A stretch of 30,431 nucleotides of DNA from Clostridia bacterium (GTDB lineage: Bacteria; Bacillota; Clostridia; Christensenellales; Borkfalkiaceae): contig CAAGJM010000010.1 in NCBI GenBank assembly GCA_900770185.1, positions 1 to 30,431 on the forward strand, given 5' to 3'. The position numbers and the translations under genes are program-made. The notes under the pieces are model-generated. The model ran no database searches. It was not told where the DNA came from and saw only the letters and a program-made list of their open reading frames with translations. Shown piece by piece: positions 17,088-24,671 of the stretch (its first letter is position 1; the number at the start of each line of letters is the position of its first letter).

Positions 17088-18275
17088 TTATTTTAAAGAT
17101 ATCGCTTTTGCCAAATTTTCAAGGTTTTTAACGTCGGTTTGTTTAACCGAAGAGCGTATAGTTACCGTTTCCCCCACGATTTCGCAATCTTTAAGCAGCG
17201 AAAGTTTTTCTCTGATAAGTTTGCCCGACTGCGGCGCCCAACTTCCGTTCTCGATAACGGCAAAGCGGCGGTTTTTAACGCAATGGTTTACTATGTCGTT
17301 AAGGGCTTCTTCCATCTTTATAAATATTCCGCCGTTATAAGTCGTCGCCGCGACGACGACGTTTTTATATTTAAAAGTTTCGGCGACGATTGTGGATTGC
17401 GGCGTTACCGACACGTCGTAAGTTACGGTTTTTAAACCTTCTTTTTCTATAAATGAAGAAACGACGTCGCAAGCGTTTGCGGTATTGCCGTAAACGGAAG
17501 CGTATATTATCAAAACGCCGTCGCTTTCGGGTTCGTATCCGCCCCATTTTTTATACGCCGCAATAAATTCGCCGAGATTTTTTTCGATTACTTCGCCGTG
17601 AAGGGGGCAAATTCTCTTAACGTCAACCCCGTCGAGCTTACTTAACAGCGAAATAACCTGCGCGCCGTATTTGCCGCAAATATTCGCATAATATCTTCTC
17701 GCTTCCGAAACGTATTTTTCAAAATCGGTAGAGCTGTCTTTTACCGAACCCGATATCGCGCCGAAAGAACCGAACGCGTCGGCTGAAAAAAGCGTTTTAT
17801 CGAGCGCGGAATAGGTTACCATAACTTCGGGCCAATGCACCATAGGCGCGGCAAAAAATTTAAGAGTTCTTTTCCCGACGTTAAGCTCGTCTCCTTCTTT
17901 AACTACGGTTATTTTAAATCGGTTTTCGCTAAAATAATTATCGATCATTATTTTCGCGCCGAAGGAACATATTATTTCCGTTTCGGGATATCTAAGCATA
18001 AACTCGTCAATCGTGGCGGAATGGTCGGGTTCCATATGTGATATTATAAGATAATCGGGCTTTCTTTCGCCGAAAGCCGCGGCAAGGTTTTCAAAATAAG
18101 TTTTTGAAACGGCTTTATCGACCGTGTCGAAAACCACGGTTTTTTCGTCAAGTAAAACGTAGGAATTGTACGACACGCCGTCGGGAACGGAATAAACGCC
18201 TTCAAAGCAGGCAAGGCGGCGGTCGGATGCTCCTACGTAAATTAAATCGTTTTGCAGATATTCGATATTAAACAT
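17088..18275 (-). CDS. fprA: Flavodiiron protein (FprA-type)
   Basis: A 395-residue A-type flavoprotein. The N-terminal metallo-beta-lactamase domain has the di-iron ligands H80-x-E82-x-D84-H85 (SHMEPDHSAT), then MVHWPEVM, SADAFGSFG and CPLHGEV. The C-terminal flavodoxin domain (from about residue 255) has VLIIYASVYGNTANAC, the FMN phosphate loop. These soluble cytoplasmic enzymes reduce O2 to water or NO to N2O and protect strict anaerobes. CGGAGAA lies upstream of the ATG. It is transcribed alone from a good promoter. The family is unambiguous; whether O2 or NO is the main substrate cannot be told. Confidence 0.95.
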   Translation of the reverse strand: MFNIEYLQNDLIYVGASDRRLACFEGVYSVPDGVSYNSYVLLDEKTVVFDTVDKAVSKTYFENLAAAFGERKPDYLIISHMEPDHSATIDEFMLRYPETEIICSFGAKIMIDNYFSENRFKITVVKEGDELNVGKRTLKFFAAPMVHWPEVMVTYSALDKTLFSADAFGSFGAISGSVKDSSTDFEKYVSEARRYYANICGKYGAQVISLLSKLDGVDVKRICPLHGEVIEKNLGEFIAAYKKWGGYEPESDGVLIIYASVYGNTANACDVVSSFIEKEGLKTVTYDVSVTPQSTIVAETFKYKNVVVAATTYNGGIFIKMEEALNDIVNHCVKNRRFAVIENGSWAPQSGKLIREKLSLLKDCEIVGETVTIRSSVKQTDVKNLENLAKAISLK

Positions 18276-18338
18276 AAATTCTCCGTTAAAGCGCGCAGAT
18301 ACGTCGGCATAATGCGCCTTTTATAAAACAACACGAAT

Positions 18339-18367
18339 ATAATAACACAATAAAGCGATTTTTTCAA
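18339..18367 (-). promoter_or_regulatory. Sigma-A promoter of the flavodiiron gene
   Basis: On the minus strand, TTGAAA (18362-18367) and TATTAT (18339-18344) are separated by 17 bp, and TGT precedes the -10. Transcription would begin near 18332, about 57 nt before the start codon. Confidence 0.75.
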
Positions 18368-18488
18368 TGAAAATTTAGTAAATACCCGTTGCGCGTATAT
18401 TTTAATATTAAATAAGGAACGCGTAAAAGATCGAAAAGCGGCGTAAACGCAAGCTACAAAAATTTGAGGCGATAAAGATTTTAAAAGG

Positions 18489-18517
18489 TAGACAAAATAA
18501 CTTTTATGTGCTAAACT
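18489..18517 (+). promoter_or_regulatory. Sigma-A promoter of the FAD dehydrogenase gene
   Basis: TAGACA (18489-18494) and TAAACT (18512-18517) are 17 bp apart, with TGC directly before the -10. The predicted start is near 18524, about 43 nt before the ATG at 18567. The rest of 18276-18566 shows nothing else I can name. Confidence 0.6.
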
Positions 18518-18566
18518 CTATTTCGGTCGGCTTAACGGCGGCTAATACGCTTTGGCGGAGATTGAT

Positions 18567-19940
18567 ATGTACGACGTTATTATCATAGGGGCAGGCCCCG
18601 GCGGAATATATTCGGCTTACGAACTTGTTAAACTTAAAAAGAATTTAAAAATCGCGGTTATTGAGACGGGTAAACGGCTTGAAAAGCGCAAATGCCCTAT
18701 CGACGGCGACAAAGTCAAAAGTTGTATCAAGTGCAAAACTTGCGCCATTATGAACGGGTTCGGCGGCGCGGGCGCGTTTTCGGACGGCAAGTATAATATA
18801 ACCAACCACTTCGGCGGCACTCTTTGCGAGTATATCGGAAACCAAAAAGCGTTAGAGCTTATGCGTTACGTCGACGATATAAACGTAACTCACGGCGGGC
18901 AAGGCACTAAACTTTATTCTACTGCCAACACCGAAATCAAAAAACTTTGCTTAACGCACGATTTGCACCTTTTGGACGCGTCGGTGCGTCACTTAGGCAC
19001 AGACCTTAACTACGTCGTTTTAAACAATATATATTCCGAACTCGTGTCGGCGGGCGTAGAATTTTATTTTGAAGACCCGGTAAAAAGTATAGAAAAAACA
19101 GACTTCGGCTATATAATCAACGCAAAAAACGAAAGCCTCGAAGCGAAAAACGTTATTATTTCCGTCGGCAGAAGCGGTAGCAAGTGGATGGAGCAGGTGT
19201 GCGAAGACCTGTCTATTCCTAAAAACAGCAATCGCGTGGATATCGGCGTAAGGGTGGAACTTCCTTACGAAACGTTTTCGCATTTGACCGACGAGCTTTA
19301 CGAAAGTAAAATCGTTTATCGAACCGAAAAATTTCAGGACAAAGTCAGAACCTTTTGTATGAATCCGCACGGCGTTGTCGTAAACGAAAACACCAACGGC
19401 ATTGTGACCGTGAACGGGCATAGCTACGAAGACGAAAGCAAGCATACCGAAAACACTAACTTCGCATTGCTTGTCAGCAAACATTTCAGCGAACCGTTCA
19501 AGGACAGCAACGGCTACGGCGAAAGCATTGCAAGGCTTTCTAACATGCTCGGCGGCGGCGTTATCGTTCAACGCTTCGGAGATCTTGTTCGCGGCAGGCG
19601 CAGCACCGCTTCCCGCATTGAAGAAAGTTTCGTAACCCCTACGCTTTCCGCAACCCCCGGCGATTTAAGTTTGGTTATACCTAAGCGTATTTTAGACGGA
19701 ATTATCGAGATGATTTACGCGCTCGATAAAATCGCCCCCGGCACCGCTAACGACGATACCCTTTTATACGGCGTCGAAGTCAAGTTCTACAACATGCAGG
19801 TCGAAATCGACCAAAACTTAATGACCAAGCATAAAGGCTTGTTCGTTATAGGCGATTGTTCGGGCGTCACACACTCTTTATCGCACGCCTCCGCTAGCGG
19901 CGTGTACGTAGCAAGATATATTGTTGAAAATTTAATATAG
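18567..19940 (+). CDS. FAD-dependent dehydrogenase (NAD(P)/FAD oxidoreductase family)
   Basis: A 457-residue flavoprotein beginning MYDVIIIGAGPGGIYSAYEL, the dinucleotide-binding GxGxxG fold. CPIDGDKVKSCIKCKTCAIM and GFGGAGAFSDGKYNI follow, then a C-terminal GLFVIGDCSGVTHSLSHASA FAD-contact motif. It belongs to the uncharacterised COG2509-type dehydrogenases; the reaction is unknown. I set the start at ATG 18567 with GGAG (18557-18560) 6 nt before it. A TTG 15 nt earlier is in frame but would lie on top of that ribosome site. The Cys-rich loop near residues 45-60 could be redox active or bind a metal. It is a single-gene unit with its own promoter. Confidence 0.85.
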   Translation: MYDVIIIGAGPGGIYSAYELVKLKKNLKIAVIETGKRLEKRKCPIDGDKVKSCIKCKTCAIMNGFGGAGAFSDGKYNITNHFGGTLCEYIGNQKALELMRYVDDINVTHGGQGTKLYSTANTEIKKLCLTHDLHLLDASVRHLGTDLNYVVLNNIYSELVSAGVEFYFEDPVKSIEKTDFGYIINAKNESLEAKNVIISVGRSGSKWMEQVCEDLSIPKNSNRVDIGVRVELPYETFSHLTDELYESKIVYRTEKFQDKVRTFCMNPHGVVVNENTNGIVTVNGHSYEDESKHTENTNFALLVSKHFSEPFKDSNGYGESIARLSNMLGGGVIVQRFGDLVRGRRSTASRIEESFVTPTLSATPGDLSLVIPKRILDGIIEMIYALDKIAPGTANDDTLLYGVEVKFYNMQVEIDQNLMTKHKGLFVIGDCSGVTHSLSHASASGVYVARYIVENLI

Positions 19941-20166
19941 TCGTCGCTTTTGCGCTATCTCGTTGATTTTTTGACTAAAAATTCCCGTTTATACGTCGTT
20001 AAACACCGCTCATAGTACAAAAAGTACAATTTCGGGTGTTTGCCTTGTCTGAACGGTTTTTTTAGTATCAAAAAATTTAACTCATAGTGCAACGCTCCTC
20101 CCGAATGGTTTAGGCGGCAAATTTGTTATAATGTAACCAACTTTACAAATAAGTGCGAATAATGCC
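19941..20166. other. Non-coding stretch before the alpha-galactosidase region
   Basis: No gene is visible between the FAD dehydrogenase stop and the hairpin at 20167. The first 180 bases are featureless apart from scattered short A/T runs. The right part has a perfect extended -10 element at 20124-20132, described separately. Confidence 0.6.
20124..20132 (+). promoter_or_regulatory. Extended -10 element before a short hairpin transcript
   Basis: TGT followed by TATAAT (20127-20132). The -35 position (about 20104-20109) is poor. Transcription would start near 20139 and meet the strong terminator at 20167-20207, giving an RNA of about 70 nt. GTTA/TAAC arms flank the -10. Confidence 0.4.
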
Positions 20167-20207
20167 AAAAAAGGCGGTTAAAAAGTGACATTTTAACCGC
20201 CTTTTTT
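20167..20207. terminator. Strong bidirectional terminator
   Basis: A core 13-bp stem AAGGCGGTTAAAA/TTTTAACCGCCTT with a 7-nt loop, extended by four A-T pairs into A and T runs. It can serve the upstream FAD dehydrogenase transcript or end a short RNA starting near 20139. Confidence 0.88.
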
Positions 20208-20235
20208 TAATTAAAATATTGAATTTCCTTAAAAA

Positions 20236-20265
20236 TTGCGGTAAAATTATTGTAACGGGTAAAAT
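20236..20265 (+). promoter_or_regulatory. Promoter and possible operator of the alpha-galactosidase gene
   Basis: TTGCGG (20236-20241) and TAAAAT (20260-20265) are 18 bp apart. The -10 lies inside an inverted repeat, CGGGTAA-aa-TTACCCG (20256-20271), which could be an operator for a sugar-responsive regulator or a short hairpin. AAGGAG follows about 10 nt before the ATG. Confidence 0.5.
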
Positions 20266-20294
20266 TACCCGCTTAGTTAAGGAGTTTAAAATAT

Positions 20295-21455
20295 ATGGTC
20301 AAAAACACGCCCGCAATGGGTTGGAACAGTTGGAACACTTTCGGCTTGGACATCAACGAAGAAGTGGTTGTAAAAACCGCCGAAAACATGGTTAAATTAG
20401 GTCTTAAAGACGTGGGTTACGAATACGTCGTTGTAGACGATTGCTGGAGTTTAAAAGAGCGCGATAAAGACGGCAAACTTGTAGCGGATCCCGAAAAATT
20501 CCCCCACGGAATGAAGTGGCTTTCCGATAAAATTCACTCAATGGGCTTAAAATTCGGAATGTATTCGTGTGCGGGGGTCGTTACCTGCGCGGGTTATCCG
20601 TCGAGTTACGAACACGAGTTCGTCGACGCGCAAACTTTTGCCGACTGGGGCGTGGATTACTTAAAGTACGACTTTTGTTTCCATTCCTCCCACCTTTCGC
20701 CTTCGCTTTTGTATAAGCGCATGAACGCTGCCATTATGGCAACCGGGCGCGACATACTTTTCAGCGCGTGCTCGTGGGGCGAAGAAGGAACTCACGAATG
20801 GGTGCATGAATCGGGCGCCGACAGTTACCGTTCGACTTGCGATATCTGGGACAACTGGGTGTCTATAAAAGATATTTTCCAGTCGCAACTCGATAAACAG
20901 CAGTATAATTACAAGGGCTGCTTTAACGATATGGATATGCTGGTCGTCGGCATGCGCGGCAAAGGATTCGTTGCGCGGGACTTAGGCGGCTGCACCGATA
21001 CCGAATATTTTACCCATTTTGCTTTATGGTGCATGTACGCTTCCCCCCTTATGCTCGGCAACGACGTAAACAATATGGACGACGAAACGCTTAAAATAGT
21101 CACCAACAAAGAGCTTATCCGTATAAATCAGGATAAGCGTTGCTGCCAACCCTTCCTTATAAACCATAGGGATAACTCTCACCCGGAACTTCAAAAGGAA
21201 ATGCCCATAATCGCAAAATACTTAGACGACGGCAAAATCGCCATTATGATTTGCAACTTTACCGACGGGACGACTAACCGCTGGAACAGTTGGTTTTTGA
21301 CCGAGTCTGTAGGCGTTCCCGAATCGAGCGGCAAAACGCTTAAAATGCGCGATATTATGACGAATGAAGAAACTGTCGTTACGAACGGTTTGTTCACTAC
21401 GCCCGTCGAATCGCACGGCGTAAAAGTATTCATCGCCGAAATTATCGACAAGTAA
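20295..21455 (+). CDS. GH27 alpha-galactosidase
   Basis: A 386-residue glycoside hydrolase of family 27, opening with TPAMGWNSWNTFG and VVVDDCWSLKERD. The nucleophile is D126 in YLKYDFC, and the acid/base is D183 in YRSTCDIWDNW. It hydrolyses terminal alpha-galactosides such as melibiose and raffinose-family sugars. It is probably cytoplasmic because there is no signal peptide. Length is that of the catalytic barrel plus a short C-terminal beta domain. An alpha-N-acetylgalactosaminidase activity is possible within GH27. It has its own promoter, and a small zinc-ribbon gene follows after 3 nt. Confidence 0.93.
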   Translation: MVKNTPAMGWNSWNTFGLDINEEVVVKTAENMVKLGLKDVGYEYVVVDDCWSLKERDKDGKLVADPEKFPHGMKWLSDKIHSMGLKFGMYSCAGVVTCAGYPSSYEHEFVDAQTFADWGVDYLKYDFCFHSSHLSPSLLYKRMNAAIMATGRDILFSACSWGEEGTHEWVHESGADSYRSTCDIWDNWVSIKDIFQSQLDKQQYNYKGCFNDMDMLVVGMRGKGFVARDLGGCTDTEYFTHFALWCMYASPLMLGNDVNNMDDETLKIVTNKELIRINQDKRCCQPFLINHRDNSHPELQKEMPIIAKYLDDGKIAIMICNFTDGTTNRWNSWFLTESVGVPESSGKTLKMRDIMTNEETVVTNGLFTTPVESHGVKVFIAEIIDK

Positions 21456-21458
21456 TTT

Positions 21459-21656
21459 ATGCCCGTTTGTTTAACTTGCAAAAGAACGCTTATACCGCTT
21501 GACGTATCTTATTCGCTTAAAATATTAGGGCGTTCGAGCAAAAAACTTTATTGCACGGAATGTTTGCGGAAAAGTTTAAACTTAACCGAAGAAGATATGC
21601 AAAATTTGTATGAAAAGTGGAAAGCGGAAGGGTGTATGCTGTTTCAGTTCGATTAA
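21459..21656 (+). CDS. Small zinc-ribbon-like protein
   Basis: A 65-residue protein with two CxxC pairs, C4-x2-C7 (CLTC) and C32-x2-C35 (CTEC), that could bind one zinc ion. A helical C-terminus (LTEEDMQNLYEKWKAEG) follows. It begins 3 nt after the alpha-galactosidase stop, so it is probably co-transcribed, although no clear ribosome site lies before the ATG. I do not recognise the family. Regular cysteine spacing and codon use like its neighbours argue that it is real. Confidence 0.65.
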   Translation: MPVCLTCKRTLIPLDVSYSLKILGRSSKKLYCTECLRKSLNLTEEDMQNLYEKWKAEGCMLFQFD

Positions 21657-21753
21657 AGCTCGTGGTTTATCTTATGCGGCGTTTTAGTGCGTCTTACTTA
21701 AAAAAATCGCATTATATGCGCGCTTAGCGATAAAGAATATATTCACTATGCTC

Positions 21754-21781
21754 AAAAACGGAGAGTTTTCTCCGTTTTTTT
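21754..21781 (+). terminator. Terminator after the zinc-ribbon gene
   Basis: AAAAACGGAGA and TCTCCGTTTTT form an 11-bp stem with a 4-nt loop and a continuing T run. It ends the alpha-galactosidase/zinc-ribbon unit just before the next promoter. Confidence 0.88.
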
Positions 21782-21783
21782 GA

Positions 21784-21812
21784 TTGTAAAAAAATATTTA
21801 GTGTGCTAAAAT
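21784..21812 (+). promoter_or_regulatory. Sigma-A promoter of the DUF896 operon, abutting the start codon
   Basis: TTGTAA (21784-21789), a 17-bp spacer and TAAAAT (21807-21812), with TGC before the -10. The predicted transcription start (about 21819) coincides with the A of the ATG, and no ribosome site is present, so the message may be leaderless. Confidence 0.72.
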
Positions 21813-21818
21813 TTTATT

Positions 21819-22106
21819 ATGGACGTTAAAAGGATAAACGAACTGTATAAAAAAGAAAAAGAAGTCGGGCTTACCGAAGAAGAAAAAGAAGAGCAGAAAG
21901 CCCTTCGCCGCGAGTATATAAACAGCGTTTTGGGCAACGTTAAATCTCAGCTCGGCGACCCGGAAACTTTTAAAGCCGAACGCGAAAAGATTCTTGCCGC
22001 GCGGGCGGCGGATAGCCCCGATAAAAATCCCGACCGCGGCGTCAACGCGCCCGAAAATTCCGCCGCCGAAGCAGGCGCAAACAAGGGCGACAAAACGGAG
22101 AAATAA
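21819..22106 (+). CDS. DUF896 (YnzC/UPF0291-like) protein
   Basis: A 95-residue protein. Residues 1-55 match DUF896: RINELYKKEKEVGLTEEEKE then EQKALRREYINSVLGN and QLGD. This helical-hairpin family is small and of unknown function; B. subtilis members are about 75 residues. Here a disordered, Ala/Asp/Asn-rich tail follows to the C-terminus. No ribosome site precedes the ATG, and the promoter -10 ends only 6 nt upstream, suggesting leaderless translation. It is followed after 1 nt by the next gene, whose ribosome site lies inside the end of this one. Confidence 0.85.
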   Translation: MDVKRINELYKKEKEVGLTEEEKEEQKALRREYINSVLGNVKSQLGDPETFKAEREKILAARAADSPDKNPDRGVNAPENSAAEAGANKGDKTEK

Positions 22107-22107
22107 A

Positions 22108-22692
22108 ATGTACGGCAACTTCGATATAATCGAACAAAACACCGTCGTTTACAACGATTGCAAGCGTAAACTTTCGGTCATGCAAAACGAACTCAACAAA
22201 GTTTTAGCGGAACTTAGCGAAAAGCGCAAGAATTATTCGGCTTTTGAAAAAAGCGTTGCGGATAAGCAGATATACGACTTGAACACGCGGCGCGAGATGC
22301 TTAAAAGCGAGATTTCGGAACTTAAAAAAACCGCGCGCAAAGCCTATAACGTCGCCGAAGATTTGATTTTTAAAGGCGTTCAGGCAAGATATTCGGACGT
22401 ATACGACACCCTTTTATCCAACCTTTACGGGTTTAAGGCTAAAATTTTGATAATGGCGTCGGGGGACGAGTATTTTGAAGACTCCTGCGTGCTAAATAGC
22501 GTCGTCATCACGCACGATAAGCACCAGCACCGCAAAATTTTAAGAATGATACAGTTCGGAATTAAAAACTTAGAAGACGATAAAATTGTTAAGCCCGTCG
22601 TCTGCGAAGTGTGCGCGTACAATAGAAAACTCCGTGCGGGCGATATTTACGACGGAAAAGAATACCTGAATGTTAAAAAACAAAAATTTTAA
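22108..22692 (+). CDS. Uncharacterised coiled-coil protein with C-terminal CxxC
   Basis: A 194-residue protein of unknown function. Residues about 15-85 are charged and heptad-like, predicting a coiled coil (LSVMQNELNKVLAELSEKRK and on). Residues about 100-165 look globular, and the C-terminal part has VVCEVCAYNRKLRAGDIYDG, a CxxC that could bind metal. The start at 22108 is set by ACGGAG at 22095-22100. The frame runs open further upstream within DUF896, but no ribosome site supports a longer form. Its stop overlaps the next gene by 23 nt. Co-transcription with DUF896 and a HAD phosphatase gives no clear functional hint. Confidence 0.75.
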   Translation: MYGNFDIIEQNTVVYNDCKRKLSVMQNELNKVLAELSEKRKNYSAFEKSVADKQIYDLNTRREMLKSEISELKKTARKAYNVAEDLIFKGVQARYSDVYDTLLSNLYGFKAKILIMASGDEYFEDSCVLNSVVITHDKHQHRKILRMIQFGIKNLEDDKIVKPVVCEVCAYNRKLRAGDIYDGKEYLNVKKQKF

Positions 22693-23479
22693 AATTTTAA
22701 TAAGCGACTTTGACGGAACGCTGTTTCGGACGGATAAAACCGTTTCGAAAGCTAACCTTGACGCGATAAACGCCTTTAAGGCGCGCGGCGGAATTTTTGC
22801 CGTATGCACCGGGCGAATGACCGCGGGTATAGAACTCGTCTTAAAAAACTTAGGTTATAAGGGCTTGTTCGTCAGTTTTAACGGGGCGGAAGTAGTCGAT
22901 ACCGAAAAGGGCGTTTTATACTCTAACAAGATTAAAAACGACCTTTTGTATAAAGTCACAAAGTTTATCGAAGACCGCGGCGTGTACGTTCAGGCGTACC
23001 CCGACAACAAACTTTTAATAAGTAAGTATAACGAAAACACCGAGTTTTATTTATCCTTTAACAAGGTTGAATTTATAGTCAAAAACCCCATACACGAATA
23101 CATTAAGGAAAGCGGAGTTGAAAGCGCAAAGATATTGATTTTTGACGACCCCGAAAAAATCGACGGAATACTCGGCGATTTGAGGGTTAGCTTCCCCGAA
23201 CTCGAAGTTGTGCGCGCGTCCGATAAAATGGTTGAAATAACCAACAAAGGCGTGCTTAAAAGCGACGGAATAAAAAGACTGTCCGAAATATATAACGTGC
23301 CCGTTTCCGAGATTATCGCTATGGGCGACGCCGGTAACGACGTGTCTATGCTTCGCGCCGCAGGCTTAGGAATAGCAGTCGGAAACGCAAGCGACGAAGT
23401 AAAGGCGGCAAGCGATTTAGTCGTTCCCTCGTGCGATGAAGACGCCGTCAAGTACGTTATCGAAAACTATTGCATTTAA
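22670..23479 (+). CDS. Cof-type HAD-IIB phosphatase
   Basis: A 269-residue haloacid dehalogenase-like hydrolase. Motif I is SDFDGTLF (nucleophile D13, acid D15), and motif II lies in AVCTGR. The C2B cap follows. Motif III/IV is IAMGDAGNDVSMLRAAGLGI with IAVGNASDEVKAASD, the hallmark of the Cof subfamily. These cytoplasmic enzymes dephosphorylate sugar phosphates or flavin/pyridoxal phosphates; the substrate is not predictable. It overlaps the coiled-coil gene by 23 nt with no strong ribosome site, consistent with coupled translation. A terminator follows. Confidence 0.92.
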   Translation: MLKNKNFKILISDFDGTLFRTDKTVSKANLDAINAFKARGGIFAVCTGRMTAGIELVLKNLGYKGLFVSFNGAEVVDTEKGVLYSNKIKNDLLYKVTKFIEDRGVYVQAYPDNKLLISKYNENTEFYLSFNKVEFIVKNPIHEYIKESGVESAKILIFDDPEKIDGILGDLRVSFPELEVVRASDKMVEITNKGVLKSDGIKRLSEIYNVPVSEIIAMGDAGNDVSMLRAAGLGIAVGNASDEVKAASDLVVPSCDEDAVKYVIENYCI

Positions 23480-23490
23480 AGTTAGTATTA

Positions 23491-23523
23491 AACGCCCCGA
23501 AAGAATTTAACTTTCGGGGCGTT
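23491..23523 (+). terminator. Terminator after the HAD gene
   Basis: A perfect 13-bp stem (AACGCCCCGAAAG/CTTTCGGGGCGTT) with a 7-nt loop, then GTTTATCGTGTTTTT. A second inverted repeat, AAAACCCG/CGGGTTTT (23544-23567), lies next to it and may stop transcription of the convergent methyltransferase gene. Confidence 0.82.
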
Positions 23524-23640
23524 GTTTATCGTGTTTTTAAAATAAAACCCGCGTATAGCCGGGTTTTAGCGCATTTTGCGTTTGACCGCAAAGCGGGCAA
23601 GGTTATAGCGCATTGCGCCTAAACGCGCAAGGCGGCAAGA

Positions 23641-24174
23641 TTATAATGCCGTGCCTTTTCGTGGAATAAAAAAGGCAGACGTATCAGTCTTTTCTAACTC
23701 TAAAAGTTTGACTTTGCGGTTTATGCCGCCGCCGTAGCCCGTTAAACTGCCGTTTGTGCCTACAACCCTGTGGCATGGGATTATTATGGATATAGGGTTA
23801 TGCCCGACTGCGCCGCCCACCGCCTGAGCCGACATTTTTTTGATAGATTTTTGCTTTGCTATAATATCCGCAATTTCGCCGTAAGAGATAGTTTTGCCGT
23901 AAGGTATGGTCAGCATTATATCGCATACCGCTTTGCGGAACGGGGTAGAGTCGTATTTTAGGCGCGGGGTAAAATCGGGTTCGCGCCCCGAAAAATAAAT
24001 ATCAAGCCACCTTTTCGTTTCTTTTAAAACGTGCGTTTCCTTTGAAACGAAATCTTTCGGCAAAACGTTGCCGAAGCAGCGTTGTTTTATAAACCATAAA
24101 CCGATTAAATATTCGCCGTCCGCCGCAATCGTTATATCGCCGAGCGGCGACGGATAAATTTGAACGCAAACCAT
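23641..24174 (-). CDS. ogt: Methylated-DNA-protein-cysteine methyltransferase
   Basis: A 177-residue O6-alkylguanine-DNA alkyltransferase. The active site is IIIPCHRVVG with acceptor C134, preceded by helix-turn-helix residues IPYGKTISYGEIA and AQAVGGAVGHNP, and followed by GYGGGINRK. It removes alkyl groups from O6-guanine in a single suicide reaction. The length fits Ogt rather than a fusion with AdaA. AAAGGAGG, an unusually strong ribosome site, lies just upstream of the ATG. It is the last host-like protein gene before the tRNA and the composition change. Confidence 0.95.
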   Translation of the reverse strand: MVCVQIYPSPLGDITIAADGEYLIGLWFIKQRCFGNVLPKDFVSKETHVLKETKRWLDIYFSGREPDFTPRLKYDSTPFRKAVCDIMLTIPYGKTISYGEIADIIAKQKSIKKMSAQAVGGAVGHNPISIIIPCHRVVGTNGSLTGYGGGINRKVKLLELEKTDTSAFFIPRKGTAL

Positions 24175-24327
24175 GTAAACCTCCTTTATCTATTAAATAA
24201 CCTTTAAAATTTGCCGTTTAGCTATCCCTCGGCGGACAACATACGATTATAATTCTTATTATAATTATTGTATCACGCTAAATCATAAAAAGCCATATTT
24301 ATTTTTTAACGTGCCATTCAAAACTGC

Positions 24328-24356
24328 TTGCAAAACGCAAAAAAATATGATAGAAT
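24328..24356 (+). promoter_or_regulatory. Promoter of tRNA-Ser
   Basis: TTGCAA (24328-24333), a 17-bp spacer and TAGAAT (24351-24356), with TGA directly before the -10. The predicted start is near 24363, 8 nt before the mature tRNA. Confidence 0.82.
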
Positions 24357-24370
24357 AATTAAGCAGTTTT

Positions 24371-24461
24371 GGAGAGATGTCAGAGCGGTCGAATGTGCTC
24401 GCTTGGAAAGCGGGTATGCCCTAACCGGGCATCGCAGGTTCAAATCCTGTTCTCTCCGCCA
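24371..24461 (+). tRNA. tRNA-Ser (GGA anticodon), with encoded CCA
   Basis: A class II tRNA. The 7-bp acceptor stem begins GGAGAG and closes at CTCTCC; the discriminator is G and CCA is encoded (24459-24461). The anticodon stem CUCGC/GCGGG holds the loop UUGGAAA, giving anticodon GGA (serine UCC/UCU). The long variable arm has GCCC/GGGC, and the T arm is CAGGTTCAAATCCTG. tRNA-Ser genes are common integration sites, and the sequence changes character just after this one. Confidence 0.97.
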
Positions 24462-24465
24462 AGTG

Positions 24466-24507
24466 AAGCTCGTTTGAACCCTTGAGATTCAAGCGAGTTT
24501 TCTTTTA
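24466..24507 (+). terminator. Terminator after tRNA-Ser
   Basis: CTCGTTTGAA (24469-24478) pairs with TTCAAGCGAG (24488-24497), with one G-U, extended by flanking A-T pairs and followed by TTTTCTTTTATTT. The remaining sequence to 24611 is AT-rich and holds nothing I can name. Confidence 0.8.
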
Positions 24508-24611
24508 TTTCTTCAAGGCTTTTTGAGTTTTCTGCATCCTTTAATTGTTTTTAGTTAAGCGTTTAGATTTTTTAGCAAGATAATAAGGGTAGAGAATAAT
24601 AAAAAAACCTT

Positions 24612-24641
24612 TTGATCACAAAAAAATCATTCGTATATAGT
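24612..24641 (+). promoter_or_regulatory. Promoter of the SEFIR/TIR gene
   Basis: TTGATC (24612-24617) and TATAGT (24636-24641) are 18 bp apart; an overlapping TATATA gives a 16-bp spacer. AAGGAG at 24661-24666 precedes the ATG by 5 nt. Confidence 0.55.
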
Positions 24642-24671
24642 GAACTTTAAAATTAAAGATAAGGAGAAAAT

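Noticed and set aside
19020..19571. 183-codon antisense frame within the FAD dehydrogenase gene
   Set aside because: It lies wholly inside a well-supported gene, has biased residues and no ribosome site.
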